From Solanum dulcamara (lineage: Eukaryota; Streptophyta; Magnoliopsida; Solanales; Solanaceae), in contig NC_077238.1 in the NCBI RefSeq assembly GCF_947179165.1, forward strand, positions 560,501 through 624,500: 64,000 bases of DNA, given 5' to 3'. Both the position numbers and the translations under genes were made by a program. Of the stretch, positions 48,822 to 61,860 are shown one piece after another (position 1 is the first letter of the stretch; each line of letters starts with the position of its first letter). Below the pieces are notes generated by a model, which saw nothing but the letters and a program-made list of their open reading frames with translations, was not told where the DNA came from and made no database searches.

Positions 48822-51480
48822 CATCAAATACACTAGCTTAGTTCATCGTATTTTAATCTTCACACGCTATAAGTTTAACACTTCAATTTAGCTTGAAAAG
48901 ACCTCCAAAATGGGGATGTGCAAAAGTAGGATTACTTTAGATTACTATTTAAATTTTGTACCCATTTTAAAGAAAAATTGTAACAATAATTTTGGCATCA
49001 TACAATCAGAAAAATTGAAAAATAAAAATTATGATTGTCTAGTTCTTCATCTAAAATTTGAATCGGCCACACATTTCATTAGATAAATAAAATTTTATTT
49101 GTATTATTATTCACACTTTCTGTTGAAAAGACAAAACTTAATACTATTTTTGTTCTACTTATCTTGTTAAATTATTTATAAGTTTTACCAAATAAATAAT
49201 TTTTACCCGTCTTACTCAATTATTCACAACATTTACCAAACCGTCTAAACTTGACATTGTTTTGATTCTACCTATATTGTAAAACTATATTATTGTATCA
49301 AATTAATGGCATTTTTTGTCTCACCTTTATCCTAAATAAACCATTGCATAATTGCCAACCTATTTTGCAAATGATAGAAAGCAACAAGGTAGGGAAGTAG
49401 GGAGGGGTCACAACTCAAGTTGGAAATTTCTAAAAAAATGGGAATTCTCTCTAAATCATAATGTACTCCATTTTACATTACTAATAACAATAATTCAAAT
49501 TGAGAATTCAAGGTTAGTACTCGAGATTTGAAATAATTTTCTTCGATCTTGTTTAATTTTTGACTTTTGAATATCGTAAAGTACTCCTACTTTGGTTGCT
49601 TCCATCATATATCTTGAAAATCACCATACAATTGTCAAGTTAGGCCCTAAAAGTCTTATCCCTTTCCCAATTCATCATATCTTCTATAGAGGACGAGGAC
49701 TCAATGAAATTTTGGCGTGTTCGATATCCTTTGGGAACTCGATTAATTTAATTCAAATTCATATCAGAAAATCTTATTTTAATGTAGAAACTTTCAATTA
49801 AAAATGACTCCAATTTATCTTACATGTTGATATTCAAAGCAGATTAAAAAGGAAAAAAAATCATGTCCTTATATTGGAAGTTATACTTAATATTTAAAAC
49901 ATTAATCGTGATAATATTATTTTTTATATTAATTATCAGGTCATCTAAAATACATACTTTTTAAAAGCAATATACGAAGGTGGACGGGGAAAATAATAGA
50001 TGAAAATTTTCTAGCAATTGTTATAAATGCAAGAAAAGAAAATATATATAACTATTTCATGAAGCATATATTTGTTGACTAGTTAAATAGAGTAGTTGAA
50101 TTATTCCACACGCAAAGTGAAATTGGAATGGTGGGGCAAGTGTTTTTTCTTCTATAATCATCTAGTATTAATTTGTTATTTATAGTTTTCCGTGCTCTTA
50201 TTATTTTGTGCTTTTTAATATTTCAAGTTTAGAATTTTACTCGTATTTTTTCATCACTTCCTAAACTATCTAAGAATTGGACAAAAATCATCATTCATCT
50301 TTCATCAATAAAAAATATTCTCTACAAATTCACAAACATGTCACGTTAACTATCTATCATTTTTTTTTTTTAAGATTCAAATTTAAAAATTTTAATTGAA
50401 AATATAGAAGAAATCTTATTTATTTTATCGGAATCGTTTGATTGTAAGACTAGTGCTAGTAGTGGTTGATATATTTTATTTTGAAAATTGAGAGAGATGA
50501 GAGATGCCCTAATGATGGAGATGTGTGGTCCAAAAGAAAGAGGAAGACACCATGAAGTTCTTCAAAGGAATATAAACTCAAAATATATATATATATGTCC
50601 AAAAACTTTCAAGTTTATCAGTTTATTAACTACCAATTAGCATAAAGCACATTACAAGCCTAAGGTTCAATATTATTTTGATGACTTGACTTTTCATCTT
50701 CTTTTTTTATTCTCTTATCACTAGGATGATTCATCTGTCTTATCCAATTAACCAATTACAAGTTGATATAATAGATACAAGAGTTGTTAGTACGTTCGAT
50801 AAGGATAATAAATTTGGGATTAGTGTGATTTTATGTTTGATTTTTAAGGTGTTAGTTAATTTTGAAATTATTTTATTTTAATATTTATACTAAAATGATA
50901 AAAAAAAAAATATTATTTCATATAAAAAAGTGAGATTTACACAATCTTATGAAATACTTAAAAATAAAATAAAAAACGATTCATCCTTAGTAGATACTAG
51001 CATAAATCTAGAATTAATCAAACAACTTAATAAATTTCGAATATCAAATGATTGGAAAAAAAGAAGCTATTAATTATAAATAGAAATATGGAAACACTAT
51101 TAATTACCATTCCAAAGAAAGTTATAACACCTTTTTCATGGTAATGGTTAATTGTTTTGTGTGTGGTAGACAAACCAACAACTTCAACAACTCATTCAAA
51201 AATAATAAAGTGTTAGCCTTTATGCAACATATGCTGAAAAATTTCTCCTAAAAAGTATAATATTATTAATTAATATAAGTTATAAAAAAATTTCCTTCTT
51301 GAAAAACAGCAAAAGGGAATAAAAAGTGGATCTTTCCAACCAAAAATTAGATGGAAAAAAAGAGAAAAAGATTGGCATATATAATATAGAAGCTTTTAGT
51401 TCCCTGGGAACTTCAAGAACTTATTCCCTTTCCCTATCTTTTATCCTTTTATCTTTAGGTATCTTTTCCCTTTATTTTTA

Positions 51481-51521
<41 letters not shown>

Positions 51522-54203
51522 GGCCAGATTGCTATATTCATTACTAATTATTTTTTTCACAATTGCCCCTTTAAATTTAATAGGTAGAATGTATATTCAC
51601 CTTTGAAAAAATTTAAGATACCATAACTATTTAAAAATATATTTAAGAAATTATTTTAAATCTACAAATATAAATTTGAAGGACCTTTTTTTCTTTCTAA
51701 GAAATCAGAGAATTGAAACAACTTCTAAAGTGGGACAAATTGACACATCATAGGAGAGTTAACATGTTACATACATCCATTTGTTTCACATCAAATCAAA
51801 ACTTAAAGTTATCCATGTTGTTCTGTCGTCCATTCAGCTGTTAATAATCAATATATTAATCAAACACATAATATGATTTCTTTATTTTTAATTAGATATC
51901 CAGGCAATAATAGTTTGAGCCATAACGGAATTAATCATATTTTATGTATGTTCGCAAATTTATTTACTTACTTTTGAAGAGCATTTAAACAATCCGTTAT
52001 AGAAAAGTATTTGTCTTGGAATATGGACAATTTTTGCTGCGTTTTTCTTGATTTAAACGTGGGGTAAGAATTTAATTTCAACGAAAGTAATAATAAATGT
52101 ACAATTAAAAATCACTTTCTTTTCTAATAACCCTTTTTAATGTGTATTCACATTAATTAGAACTCCAAAACAAATATCAATCGTAATAAAATAACTTTTC
52201 AATGATTTCATGGCTAGAAAAGCAATTTCATTCATACAAAGCTATCGAAATGACCCAACCAACAACCAGAGTTGTATGCATTATATATATGAACAGAAAG
52301 AAACCAATCGGGATCATTCAATACAACAGCATAAACACGATACCAAGGTAAACCCATGGAAATACCTCTTACATCAAAGATAAATAATTTAAAAGATTTT
52401 GTGTTAGTATATTTCTTTTATTATTATTTAATAATAGTATTGGAATTCGAATCCAGGTGAAGAAGTTTTTCTTGGTTGAATACAGGAAAAGAAGCTCATT
52501 TTTTTTTGTTGTAAGTAAGGTATATGAAGAAAAAGCCTATTTGACAATAAAAATTACTAAAGATATCCATTTTTTCAAAAAAATTTAAAGAACTGATTAA
52601 TCCAACCAGAATAAAAGTAAAAGACAGCACATGGGGTAGTAAGCTACTAAACTGGAAAATTATAGTCATACAAGTGGACAAATTCAACTCTATCAAGTCT
52701 CAAGATTCAATGAATGATAGCCACCTAATTGACACATTATGCTAAAATTGAAACTTCAAAAAAGTTTATTGTAGCTTTTGGGACCATGGAATTTAATGGG
52801 GATATAAAGTGGATTCTAGAGTTTGTGAAACCAAAGTTGATTTCATTTCCCCGCACTTAATACTTTTCATTTCTGACAACAAACTCTGACATATAAAATC
52901 TTCATGGTAAAACAACTTTTAGGACCTTAGTATTCTTTTTTTTATCTCCAAAAAAAATAAAAAATCCCCACAAAAGAGTTTCTTATACAGTAAAAGTATT
53001 GGACAATTATTTTATTGGACGTTTATTACTTTTGATTGATAAGTTATGATGATATTATTACGTTCAATCAAATATTTGATCAGCGAACGAGAAAATATCC
53101 ATTATCATTGGTTTAAGTCCAGCAACGAACACAATGATTTAATTAGTCGGCTATCGTGGAGTTTGTACCACATCAAAATTTAGGCATATCAAAAGAAATT
53201 GATTTCTTCTTGATGCAATTTATCTTACTATGGGTTGAGGGAGATCTGAAAATTTTCTTGTTTGTTTTAAAAAAATTAATATTAAGATATACACTTGTAG
53301 TTGCACTTAATTAATAATTTATACAAAAATCCCCAATAGAGTTTCTATCAAAATCGACAAATTAATTAAACGTGTCAAACCCAATATATAGTGAATTAGT
53401 GATCTGTCCATATCGCAATAAATAATTATTATATTTTGTTTGGTTTAGACCCCCACCTCCAAAGTGCTAATTAAACATTTGTTTTCACAATCTTTTCAGT
53501 ATAACATTGTTTTGACTAATTACTAAGAATCAGTACTAAACAGTCAAGGGTGTAATAGAGCGATCAAACAAAGTAAGTGAAAGTCATAAGCTACTATAAT
53601 TTAATTAAAAAATACTAAAAAGTCACGTGTCATCGATCCTAAATTATAGTAAACATACATAATACAACCCGTCACCATGCTAATAACGTTACTGATATTT
53701 AGAGAAATAGTTAAATGCGTACAAATTGATCAAAAATATATGATATATATGAAGTTAATGTTGCCAGTTGCCACGCTCATACGCCATGACAATTGCTTAT
53801 CACAGCCTAACCAATTAGTGGACCCCAATCAAAGACTTTTCTAATCATAGACACTGAATTTGAGGACTTAATACTACTAATTGAAAGTTGAAATCCATTT
53901 TTTTTCTTTATTTTAATTAATTCTCACATAAGGAGACGATATTCACAAAGAAAAAGTGCATGGGAAAATAAATATGAACAGATAATAACATATCTCTTGA
54001 TTAAGAATTGGTAAAAAAAAAAAAAAAGTGGAAGAAGAATTATAAGGTTATGAAATACATGAATAATAACATAAAGATTACAGCTAATTAATAAGGACCA
54101 ACCTAATATATAGAAAATTCATAGTCACAAAATAATTGGTCTCTGAAATTTGCTGCTTCTTCCTCTTATTCTTTACTCATGAAATTTGATTTGATCATGA
54201 ATT
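48822..54203. other. Intergenic, no gene seen
   Basis: About 5.4 kb of AT-rich DNA with only chance ORFs. A GT/AT microsatellite lies at 51481-51518 and a short one at 50582-50595. No domain or clear transposon ends recognised. Confidence 0.5.
51481..51518. repeat. Compound (GT)n(AT)n microsatellite
   Basis: GTGTGTGT passes directly into about 15 units of AT. Confidence 0.9.
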
Positions 54204-54635
54204 TCACCAAAAAGAAAGCAATCCCAAGAAAAATCCACCAATCAAAAGTGGAAATCCACTAGAAAAGCTCCTTTTTGCACCACCAACATCATGGTCAACG
54301 GGGTACAAATCCCCTGGTGGACCAGTCATATATATGTATTGTGAATTTGGAGGATAAGGAACATTTTCACCACCTCCACCACCACCATCTCCGCCACCAC
54401 CGGAATAAGGAGGAGGAGGGCATTTATAGCCACTTGGTGGTTTCTTTGGGGTTGGTGGTGGTGGCGGCGGCGGCGGCGGCGGTGGTGGCGACAGAGAAGC
54501 TGGTGGATTACAAGGTTTATCACAAGGACAACCTCCACACTTGTTCTCACCCTCATCGAGTTTTCGTGGATTCAATCCATTGATTATCGGTGTAGCCACC
54601 ACAAAAAATAAGAGAAAAACTATAAGTCGCGACAT
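54204..54635 (-). CDS. Proline- and glycine-rich wall protein, probably GPI-anchored
   Basis: Single exon, 143 aa, start MSRLIVFLLFF. A signal peptide (1-20) is followed by a Cys cluster (CGGCPCDKPC), a run of 12 prolines, TPKKPPSGYKCPPPPY, a Gly-rich stretch, the segment YIYMTGPPGDLYPVD, and a hydrophobic tail (FPLLIGGFFLGLLSFW) resembling a GPI signal. The Y-x-TGPPG-LYP motif is found in a family of small Arabidopsis hydroxyproline-rich glycoproteins (At1g23040/At1g70990 type, from memory), which supports a real gene. The role is probably structural or signalling at the wall, but this is not shown. A G-rich tract lies about 270 bp upstream of its start. Confidence 0.82.
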   Translation of the reverse strand: MSRLIVFLLFFVVATPIINGLNPRKLDEGENKCGGCPCDKPCNPPASLSPPPPPPPPPPPPTPKKPPSGYKCPPPPYSGGGGDGGGGGGENVPYPPNSQYIYMTGPPGDLYPVDHDVGGAKRSFSSGFPLLIGGFFLGLLSFW

Positions 54636-54902
54636 GTTTAGAGATAAATTTCCTGTGAAAACCCTTGAATTCTTAATAGAAGTGTGAATTTCTTCTTCTT
54701 CCTTACAAGAAAAATTGTTTTTTCATGAGTGTATATGACAACAATATTATGTCAATCAGTGAGAAAGGAAAAGGAAAGGAAAGGAAAGGAAAGTGTTTTG
54801 GAAAAACGAGAGTGTTTGTTTTTGGTACACTTCTTAAGAATATTGCATGGAAGTTGCAAGCTAAGAGAAAGGAATTTAAGTTGTTGGTTTTGAGCTTTTT
54901 TT

Positions 54903-54922
54903 GGGGGGGTGGGGGTGGGGGG
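54903..54922 (+). repeat. G-rich tract, quadruplex-capable
   Basis: Seven G, T, five G, T, six G. Lies about 270 bp upstream of the ATG of the minus-strand gene at 54635, so on that gene's coding strand it is a C tract. Confidence 0.85.
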
Positions 54923-55204
54923 TCTTAGATTATTATTTTCTTCTCTCCTTTTTAGTTGTCATTGTACTAAATTAGATTATGTTAATTTGATATTTAAAAA
55001 TAATAATTAGATATTAAAAAATTATACAAAAAATATTATAAATTATAATTATTTTAATAGTAATACGATAAAAAAATACATCTATAGTTTAACTCTTAAA
55101 AAGAAAATTATGACTAATAAAGGAAACAAAAGTATTATTAAGAGTAATAGAAGAGTTTGATGAAGGTTTCTTCTATGTATGCTATTTATTTACTGGTATC
55201 TATT

Positions 55205-55380
55205 TGCTTTTCCATATCGCTTTGAACTTCTTAACCTTATTTGACCTCTTTTTATGCATCTATTGAGCTAAGAATCTCTCGGAAACAGCCGTCCTACCTT
55301 GGTGGAGTAAGGTCTGCGTATACTTTACCCTCCCCAGACTCCACGTTGTGAGATTTCACTGGATTGTTGTTATTGTATTG
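55205..55380 (+). mobile_element. SINE, plus orientation
   Basis: Ordered blocks CTCTCGGAAACAGCC, AAGGTCTGCGTATACTTTACC, CTCCCCAGACTCCAC, GAGATTTCACTGGATTGTTG and a TTGTTATTG tail match the Solanaceae SINE 3' half in the right order. It sits directly before the tandem array. Confidence 0.75.
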
Positions 55381-55565
55381 GCTTAATCAATACGCCAATT
55401 ACATATGCATGTGGGTGGTGCAATTTGTGTCCCCACCATTGGACTCCTTTTCTATTTTTTTAAATCTTATTGGAGTTAATTTAATTTTAATACCGATTAT
55501 TTTGTTTTGCTTAATTATATAATTCAACATACTTTGTACTCTACGAAGCATGTATGCTTTCAAGC

Positions 55566-58500
55566 GTCCGCAACGATATGGGAAACAGATTCAGTAGCTT
55601 CAGTGGGGCTTTTACAGTGTTTAGGAGCGACGCAAAATGATTTAGGCGATTTTGCTAGTTTTTCGTATGTGTTAGCCAATGAATTTTTAGGTGTCGATGG
55701 TCCGAGCGATTTTTTTGAATTCTTCTTAAGTAGTATCCATAACGACCTAGAAAATGACTCTAATAGCCCCGGCGGAGCTTCTACAGCGTGTAGAAGCATT
55801 TTAGGGGCGACGCACAGAAATTAGACGATTTTGCCATTTTTTGTGTGTGTTAGCCCACGAAATTTTTAGGTGCCGGGGGTCCTGATCGAATTTTCTTGGA
55901 TTCTTCTTTAGTAGCATCAGTAAGGACCTAGGGAACGACTCTAGTAGCCCGTTTAGGAGCATTTTAGGGGCAACACAATAGGAATTAAGCGATTTTGTCA
56001 GTTTTTTGTGTGTGTTAGCCCGTGGATTTTTTAGATACAGGGGGTACGGGTCGAATAACGACCTGGGGAACGACTCCAGAAGCCCCGACGGGGCTTCTAT
56101 AGCGTTTAGGGGCATTTTAGAGGAGACGCAAATTATGTTATTTTGTCAGTTTTTCGTGTATGTAGGCCCACAGATTTTTTAGGTGTTGGAGGTCTGAGTT
56201 AATTTTTTTTGGATTCTTCTTTAGTAGCATCCATCGACTTGGAGAATGACTCCGGTAGCCCCGGCGGAACTTCCACGGCATTTAGGAGTATTTTAGGGGT
56301 AACACAACAAGAATTAGATAATTTTATCAGTTTTTCGTGTGTGTCAGCTCACGAATATTTTTGGTGTCGGGGGTCTGGATTGAATCTTTTTATATTTTTC
56401 TTTAGTAGCGTCTATAACAACCTGGAAAACGACTCTAGTAGCCCCGGTGGGGCTTCTACAGCATTTAAGAGCATTTTAGAGACGACGCAATAGGAATTGG
56501 GCAATTTTGCTAGTTTTTCGTGTGTGTTACACCAAAATATTTTTGGGTGTCAAGGGTTCAGATCGAATTATCTTGGATTCTTCTTTAGTAGCATCAATAA
56601 CGATCTAAGGAACGACTCTAGTAGCCCATTTAGGAGCATTTTAGGGGCAACACAATAGAAATTAAGTGATTTTGCCAGTTTTTCGTGTGTGTCAGCCGAT
56701 GAATTTTTTAGATACAGGGGTACGGGTCAAGTTTTCTTGGTTTCTTCTTTAATAGCGTCTGTAACAACCTAGGAAGCGACTCTAGTAGCCCTGACTTTGC
56801 TTCTACGGCGTTTAGGAGCATTTTAGAGGTGACACAACAGAAATTAAAATATTTTGCCCGTTTTTCGTGTGTGTTAGCTTTATTTTTTAGGTGTTGGGGG
56901 GTCCAAGTCGAGGTTTTTTGGATTTTTCTATAGTAGCATTCGTAACGACCTAGAGAACGACTCTAGTAGTCCCGGTGGAGCTTTTACGGTGTCTAAGATC
57001 ATTTTTGGGGCGATGCAATATGAATTAGGCAATTTTGATAATTTTTCGTGTGTGTTAGCCCACAAATTTTTTAGGTGTCGAAGGTCCGGATCAAATTTTC
57101 TTAAATTCTTCTTTAGTAGCATCCGTAATGATCTAGGGAACGACTCAAGTACCCCCGCAGGGCTTCTACAGCGTTTAGAAATATTTTTGGGGCAACACAA
57201 CAGGAATTAGGCTATTTTGCCAGTTTTTCGTGTGTGTTAGCCCACGAATTTTTTATGTGCTGGGGATCCGAATTGAATTTTCTTGTATTCTTCTTTATTA
57301 GCATCTGAAACAACCTGAGAAATGTCTCGACGGGGCTTCTACGACGTTTAGGAGCATTTTAGGGGCGACGCAATAGAAATTAGACAATTTTTGTCAGTTT
57401 TTCGTGTGTGTTAGCCCATGAATTTGTTAGATTTTGGTGGTCCGGGTCGAGTTTTCAATGATTCTTTTTTAGTAGAGTCCGTTATTACCTGACAAAAGAC
57501 TCTAGTAGTCCTGGCGGGGCTTCTATGATGTTTTAGAGCATTTTAGGGACGACACAATAGGAATTTGGCGATTCTACCATTTTTTTCGTGTGTGTTAGCC
57601 GACGAATTTTTTAGGTGCCGGGGGTTCATATCGATTTTTCTTAGATTTTTTTGTAGTAGCATCCATAACGATCATGGAAACGACTCCAGTAGCACCGATG
57701 GGGCTTATACGGTGTTTAAGAGCATTTTAGTGGCGATGCAGCAGGAATGAGACGATTTTGTCAGGGTACGGGTCGAATTTTCTTGGATTCATCTTTAGTA
57801 GCATCCGTAACGACATGGGAGCGTAACGACATGGGGAGAGACTCCAGTAGTCTCGGCGGGGATTCTACGGCATTTATTAGGGGCGACTCAACATAAATTA
57901 GATGATTTTTCTAGTTTTTCGTACATATTAGCCCACAATATTTTTAGGTGCCGAGGGTTCGAGTCGAACTTTTTAATTCTTCTGTAGTAGCATCCGTACG
58001 ACCTTGGAAATGACTCCAGTAGCCCCGACGGGGCTTCTACGGCGTCTAGGAGCATTTTAGGGGCGACTCAACATGAACTAGACGATTTTTCTAGTTTTTC
58101 ATATATGTTAGCCTACAAATTTTTTAGGTGCCGGGAGTTCGGGTCAATTTTTTTTGAATTCTACTTTAGTAGAGTCCGTAAAGACTCCAGTAGCCCCAGC
58201 GGGGCTTCTATGACATTTAGGAGCATTTTAGGGGCGACGCAACAGGAATTAAGCGATTTTGCCAAATTTTTATGTGTGTTAGCCCATAATTTTTTTAGGT
58301 GCCGAGGGTCTAGATCGAATTTTCTTGGTAGCCCCGACAGAGCTTCTACGGCATTTAGGTGTATTTTATGGGCGACGCAACAGGAATTAGACGATTTTGC
58401 TAGTTTTTCGTGTGTATTAGCCTACGAATTTTTTAGGTGTATGGGGTTCAAGTCGAATTTTCTTGGATTCGTATTTAGCAGCGTCCATAACGACCTGGGG

Positions 58501-58777
58501 AACGACTCCAGTAACCCGACGGGGCTTCTATGGCGTTTAGGAGCATTTTAGGGGCGACACAATAGGAATTAGGCGATTTTGTTAGTTTTTCGTGTGTGTT
58601 AGCCCACGAATTTCTTGGGTGTCGAAGGTTCGAGTCAAATTTTCTTGGATTTTTCTTTAATAGCATAACGACCTGGAAAACGACTTCAGTAGCCCCGGCG
58701 GGGTTTCTACTGCGTTTAGGAGCATTTAAAAGCGAAATAATAGAAATTAGGCGATTTTGTCAGTTTTTCGTGGGTGT
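55566..58777 (+). repeat. Tandem array of about 180-bp monomers
   Basis: About 18 copies of a monomer of 165-181 bp. Each has, in order: a TCCGTAACGACCTGG-like block, GACTCCAGTAGCCCC, GGGGCTTCTACGGCGTTTAG, GAGCATTTTAGGGGCGAC, CAACAGGAATTAG, GATTTTGCCAGTTTTTCGTG, TGTGTTAGCCCACGAATTTT, and GGTGCCGGGGGTCC. The recognisable TTTTCGTGTGTGTTAGCCC core falls near 55661, 55838, 56003, 56151, 56331, 56514, 56680 and onward to 58768. Copies are diverged and several carry deletions (for example near 57768, 57890 and 58328). GC content is well above the flanks. It is bounded left by a SINE and ends in unique sequence after 58777. I recognise no named satellite. Confidence 0.9.
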
Positions 58778-60170
58778 GCATGTGAGACTTTCGTTCTCTC
58801 CAATGCTACTCAGAAGTAGAAGTTCTTGAAATTTGAAGGGAATATTATTTATTCTTCTCTTTTTACAAGTATTATTGTAATCAAGAAATTAATCATAATT
58901 CTTATAAAGATGGAAAAAAGGTGAGAAAAGTAAAGACTCTCATTGTATATTGCACTGATAGGGGCAGATCTAGAGACTTGTATATGAAAATATAATAGTT
59001 TTTGTCCAAATAATATAGATATATTAAAATTTAGTACATTATAATATTATCTTGTGATCGTCGTAATAATCTATAAGTCGGTAAGGAACATGCATGTTTT
59101 GAAAGTTGAGTTGACAAATGTTAAAAGTTTGGGCCATCAATTGGGTCTAGTAAATTCAAGTATGGAAGAAACGTGTTGCTTTTGTAGACTACTTTGAAAG
59201 TAATATAGCCAACCAAAATACAATATAGTCTTGACTAAGAAAAAGTATGAATTGGATATGTAAAGCTTTGTGCATTGTACTAGCATCCAACTTACACAAC
59301 TTCCGTTACACTAATAAATTTCCATACGATTTTAAGCAATTTTCACTATATAATAGTATTAGATTAAGCAAAAACGATTCTGAATTCAAATCTCATCGAT
59401 ACACAAAAGATAAAGATAATAACACATGAAGTTGTCACGAAGATTATTTGGGCCAAATCTATTGGCAACATAATACATGAAAGGAAAATCTTTCATGGGC
59501 TTTATGTTCAGGCCTACCTTCACTGAATTTTTCCTTTGTGTTGGGACCAGAAAAATAGTACTGGGCCTTGCTCTACTAGCAGCCTACCCAACAATATCAC
59601 CATCATCTTAATATAAGGGAGAAACTACACAATTAAACATACAGCACAACCATATATACTAGCATACACTGAAATAGAAAAAGAAACAAGCAAGGCAAAC
59701 AAGATAAATTAGGAAAGAAGCGGCTCAAAATCCGATACTATACTTTTCTTTTTATTCAGGAAATAACTGCTCCTACGCCCACCACGAACTTGAATAAGGG
59801 AAATAAAGAAGCGAACGAAATTTATTCTGTATCACAAAATGACAGAATAAATACAGTATAATGTAAACACAATCAAGATATTTCATTCCACAATCTCAAT
59901 ACAAAGTGACACCACAAGTAACTACAAAATGTTTCATTCCACTAATATTTACAGAAAAAACATTTTCTTGTTGAAGATAAAATCAAAAAATGCCTTGTGC
60001 CTTCCATTTCTGGCGTCATTACGAAATTCCCAGCATCTCCTTTGGACATTGCTACACTCAACTGGTTCCAGCAACCTTTGCATCAATTTGTCTTTGCTGA
60101 AGTACTTTCATGAAGAAGCTTTATTTATTATCAGCAGAAGCTTTATTTATTATCAGCAGAAACGGTTAGC
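58778..60170. other. Intergenic and 3' flank of the J-protein gene
   Basis: AT-rich spacer; the right part (from roughly 59800) is probably the 3' UTR of the minus-strand J-protein gene. It includes a perfect 22-bp tandem duplication at 60114-60157 (unit AGAAGCTTTATTTATTATCAGC), just after the stop codon. Confidence 0.5.
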
Positions 60171-61690
60171 TCAGTACATCTCCATGGTTGTGAAACCGAA
60201 CAGGGGATTTCTGTCTGCGAACTGAGCTGTCCTTGGGAGTTCTCTAGAGTCATCATAAGCCATAGAACTAGTACAAAACCATTGTGGAGAATCAAAGTTT
60301 TGTTGTTGAGAGAAGGTAGACCAATTACAAGTATTGGAGCCTTGAGCCATCTCCCAAAACATGCTTTGCAACTCCTCCATACTGTAACTTTTCTCCTGTT
60401 TTCAAGAATTTGCAATGAGAAAATCAAATCAAAATTTTAAATCTTACATCATTTTAGGCCAAGAAAGCCACAAAAGACCAAAACTTGGGACTAAAAAGAC
60501 TCTGAAAAGTAAGCAAGATAATTTATTTTAATTAAGCACAAGAAACACCAAACTACTTATTGCTTTTAATTAAAATACGTTTCTTCTACAAGATAAATGC
60601 AATTCATTACATATATTACCAGAGAGGCCTAGTAGACAAAGCATCCCACGTTCAAGCAGAAGCAGGATTAAGCACCCCAGAAAGGTGTAATATAAGCAGT
60701 AAATCCTGACACGAAGTGTCAATGACCCAAGGTGTAATATAAGCAGTAAATCCTGACATGAAGTGTCAATGACCAAGTCCACGACGCAAAACCGTGATCT
60801 ATATAGGTGTCATTGCTCAATAATCTACATTATTGTTACAATGAGCTGGAGCAAGTTTATCTTGAGCACTATCTCATACAGTGTTTGATACAGTAAACAC
60901 ATAATTTCAATTAGCATGCACAGGTTGCCATCACTTTTAGTTATCTTTCAGATAATATGATGATACTAGTATAAAAATTCATTTACATTATCAATGCATA
61001 CAAGTTAAACACCATACATTTACTATCATATGAAGGTCACAACAACACAAGAGTGCCTTGAAGAAAGGTATATCAAGACAATACCTCTTTCCTTGCATCA
61101 TCCATTAAAGATACCATTTCTTGTAGAAAATCAGAAAATTCCTACAATAAAACAGTGAGTTAGCAATGAATACCAAGACAGAAACATATCCAATGGACAG
61201 TTCCATAAAAAATTAACAGAACAAGAAGTAGCATACACACCTCATCTTCATCTTCTTCAGGGTCATACATGCCAGCATCATACATCATTCTCTTCTTTTG
61301 ATCCGACAACACTATTCAAACATTAAAAAGTACACATTAGAATTGGTAATCAATGTTTTAGTGAAAAAATAAGAAAAAAGACACAAAAAGATAGCAACTT
61401 TATTACCTGAATATGCTTCTTGAATTTGCTGAAACTTCCTCTTAGCTTCACCTAACAATGATGGTGTCCTAGTCCATTTATCAGGGTGCCATTGCTGCAA
61501 CCAAAATCACCATTTTCCATCAGCTACCAAATCAAACTACTCTAATAATAACAAAAATATAAACTTTTCTTCATCACCATACCATTGCTAGCTTTCTATA
61601 AGCACGTCTAATTTCTTCATCAGAAGAATCTACATTAACACCAAGAACACTATAATATGGAGGCAACCTTTCTTTAAACTCCATCTCCAT
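60171..61690 (-). CDS. J-domain (DnaJ/HSP40) co-chaperone, short type
   Basis: Hsp70 co-chaperone that stimulates Hsp70 ATPase through its J domain. Five exons on the minus strand: 61690-61583, 61494-61407, 61311-61241, 61141-61085 and 60395-60171, with GT-AG introns, giving 182 aa. The start [18 protein letters not shown] is followed by the complete J domain (about residues 11-76) with the essential HPD at 39-41 (QWHPDKW). The QKRK..Y-like end and an acidic stretch DPEEDEDEE (83-90) follow. The rest ([13 protein letters not shown], then a Met- and Ser-rich tail) has no zinc finger or client-binding domain, so it is a type III J protein, like the small plant 'dnaJ homolog subfamily B' proteins. 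No signal or transit peptide; probably cytosolic or nuclear. Regulation by heat is suggested by the upstream heat shock elements. Confidence 0.92.
60683..60776. repeat. 47-bp direct duplication in J-protein intron 4
   Basis: Two adjacent copies (60683-60729 and 60730-60776), each with AGGTGTAATATAAGCAGTAA and then a GACACGAAGTGTC or GACATGAAGTGTC palindrome; one or two differences between copies, so the duplication is recent. Confidence 0.9.
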
Positions 61691-61860
61691 CACCAAATTC
61701 CCCCCAAAATAATAACAAATTAGCAAAAGGGTATCCTCGAATTTCAATATTTTTTCAAAAAAAAATCAAAACTTTAATAAACCCTTTTAAAAGATTTTTT
61801 CCACTTTTTCAAATCCCAAAATCAAGAAAATGTGACATGAAGAGGGTGTCAAAGGAAAAC

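Noticed and set aside
54275..54583. His-rich plus-strand open frame
   Set aside because: It is the reverse complement of the proline/glycine-rich coding sequence, an artefact of composition.
55566..58777. Regular repeats as a CRISPR array or as a protein-coding repeat gene
   Set aside because: Monomers are contiguous and about 180 bp with no unique spacers, in a plant genome; reading frames are broken by stops and length changes in most monomers.
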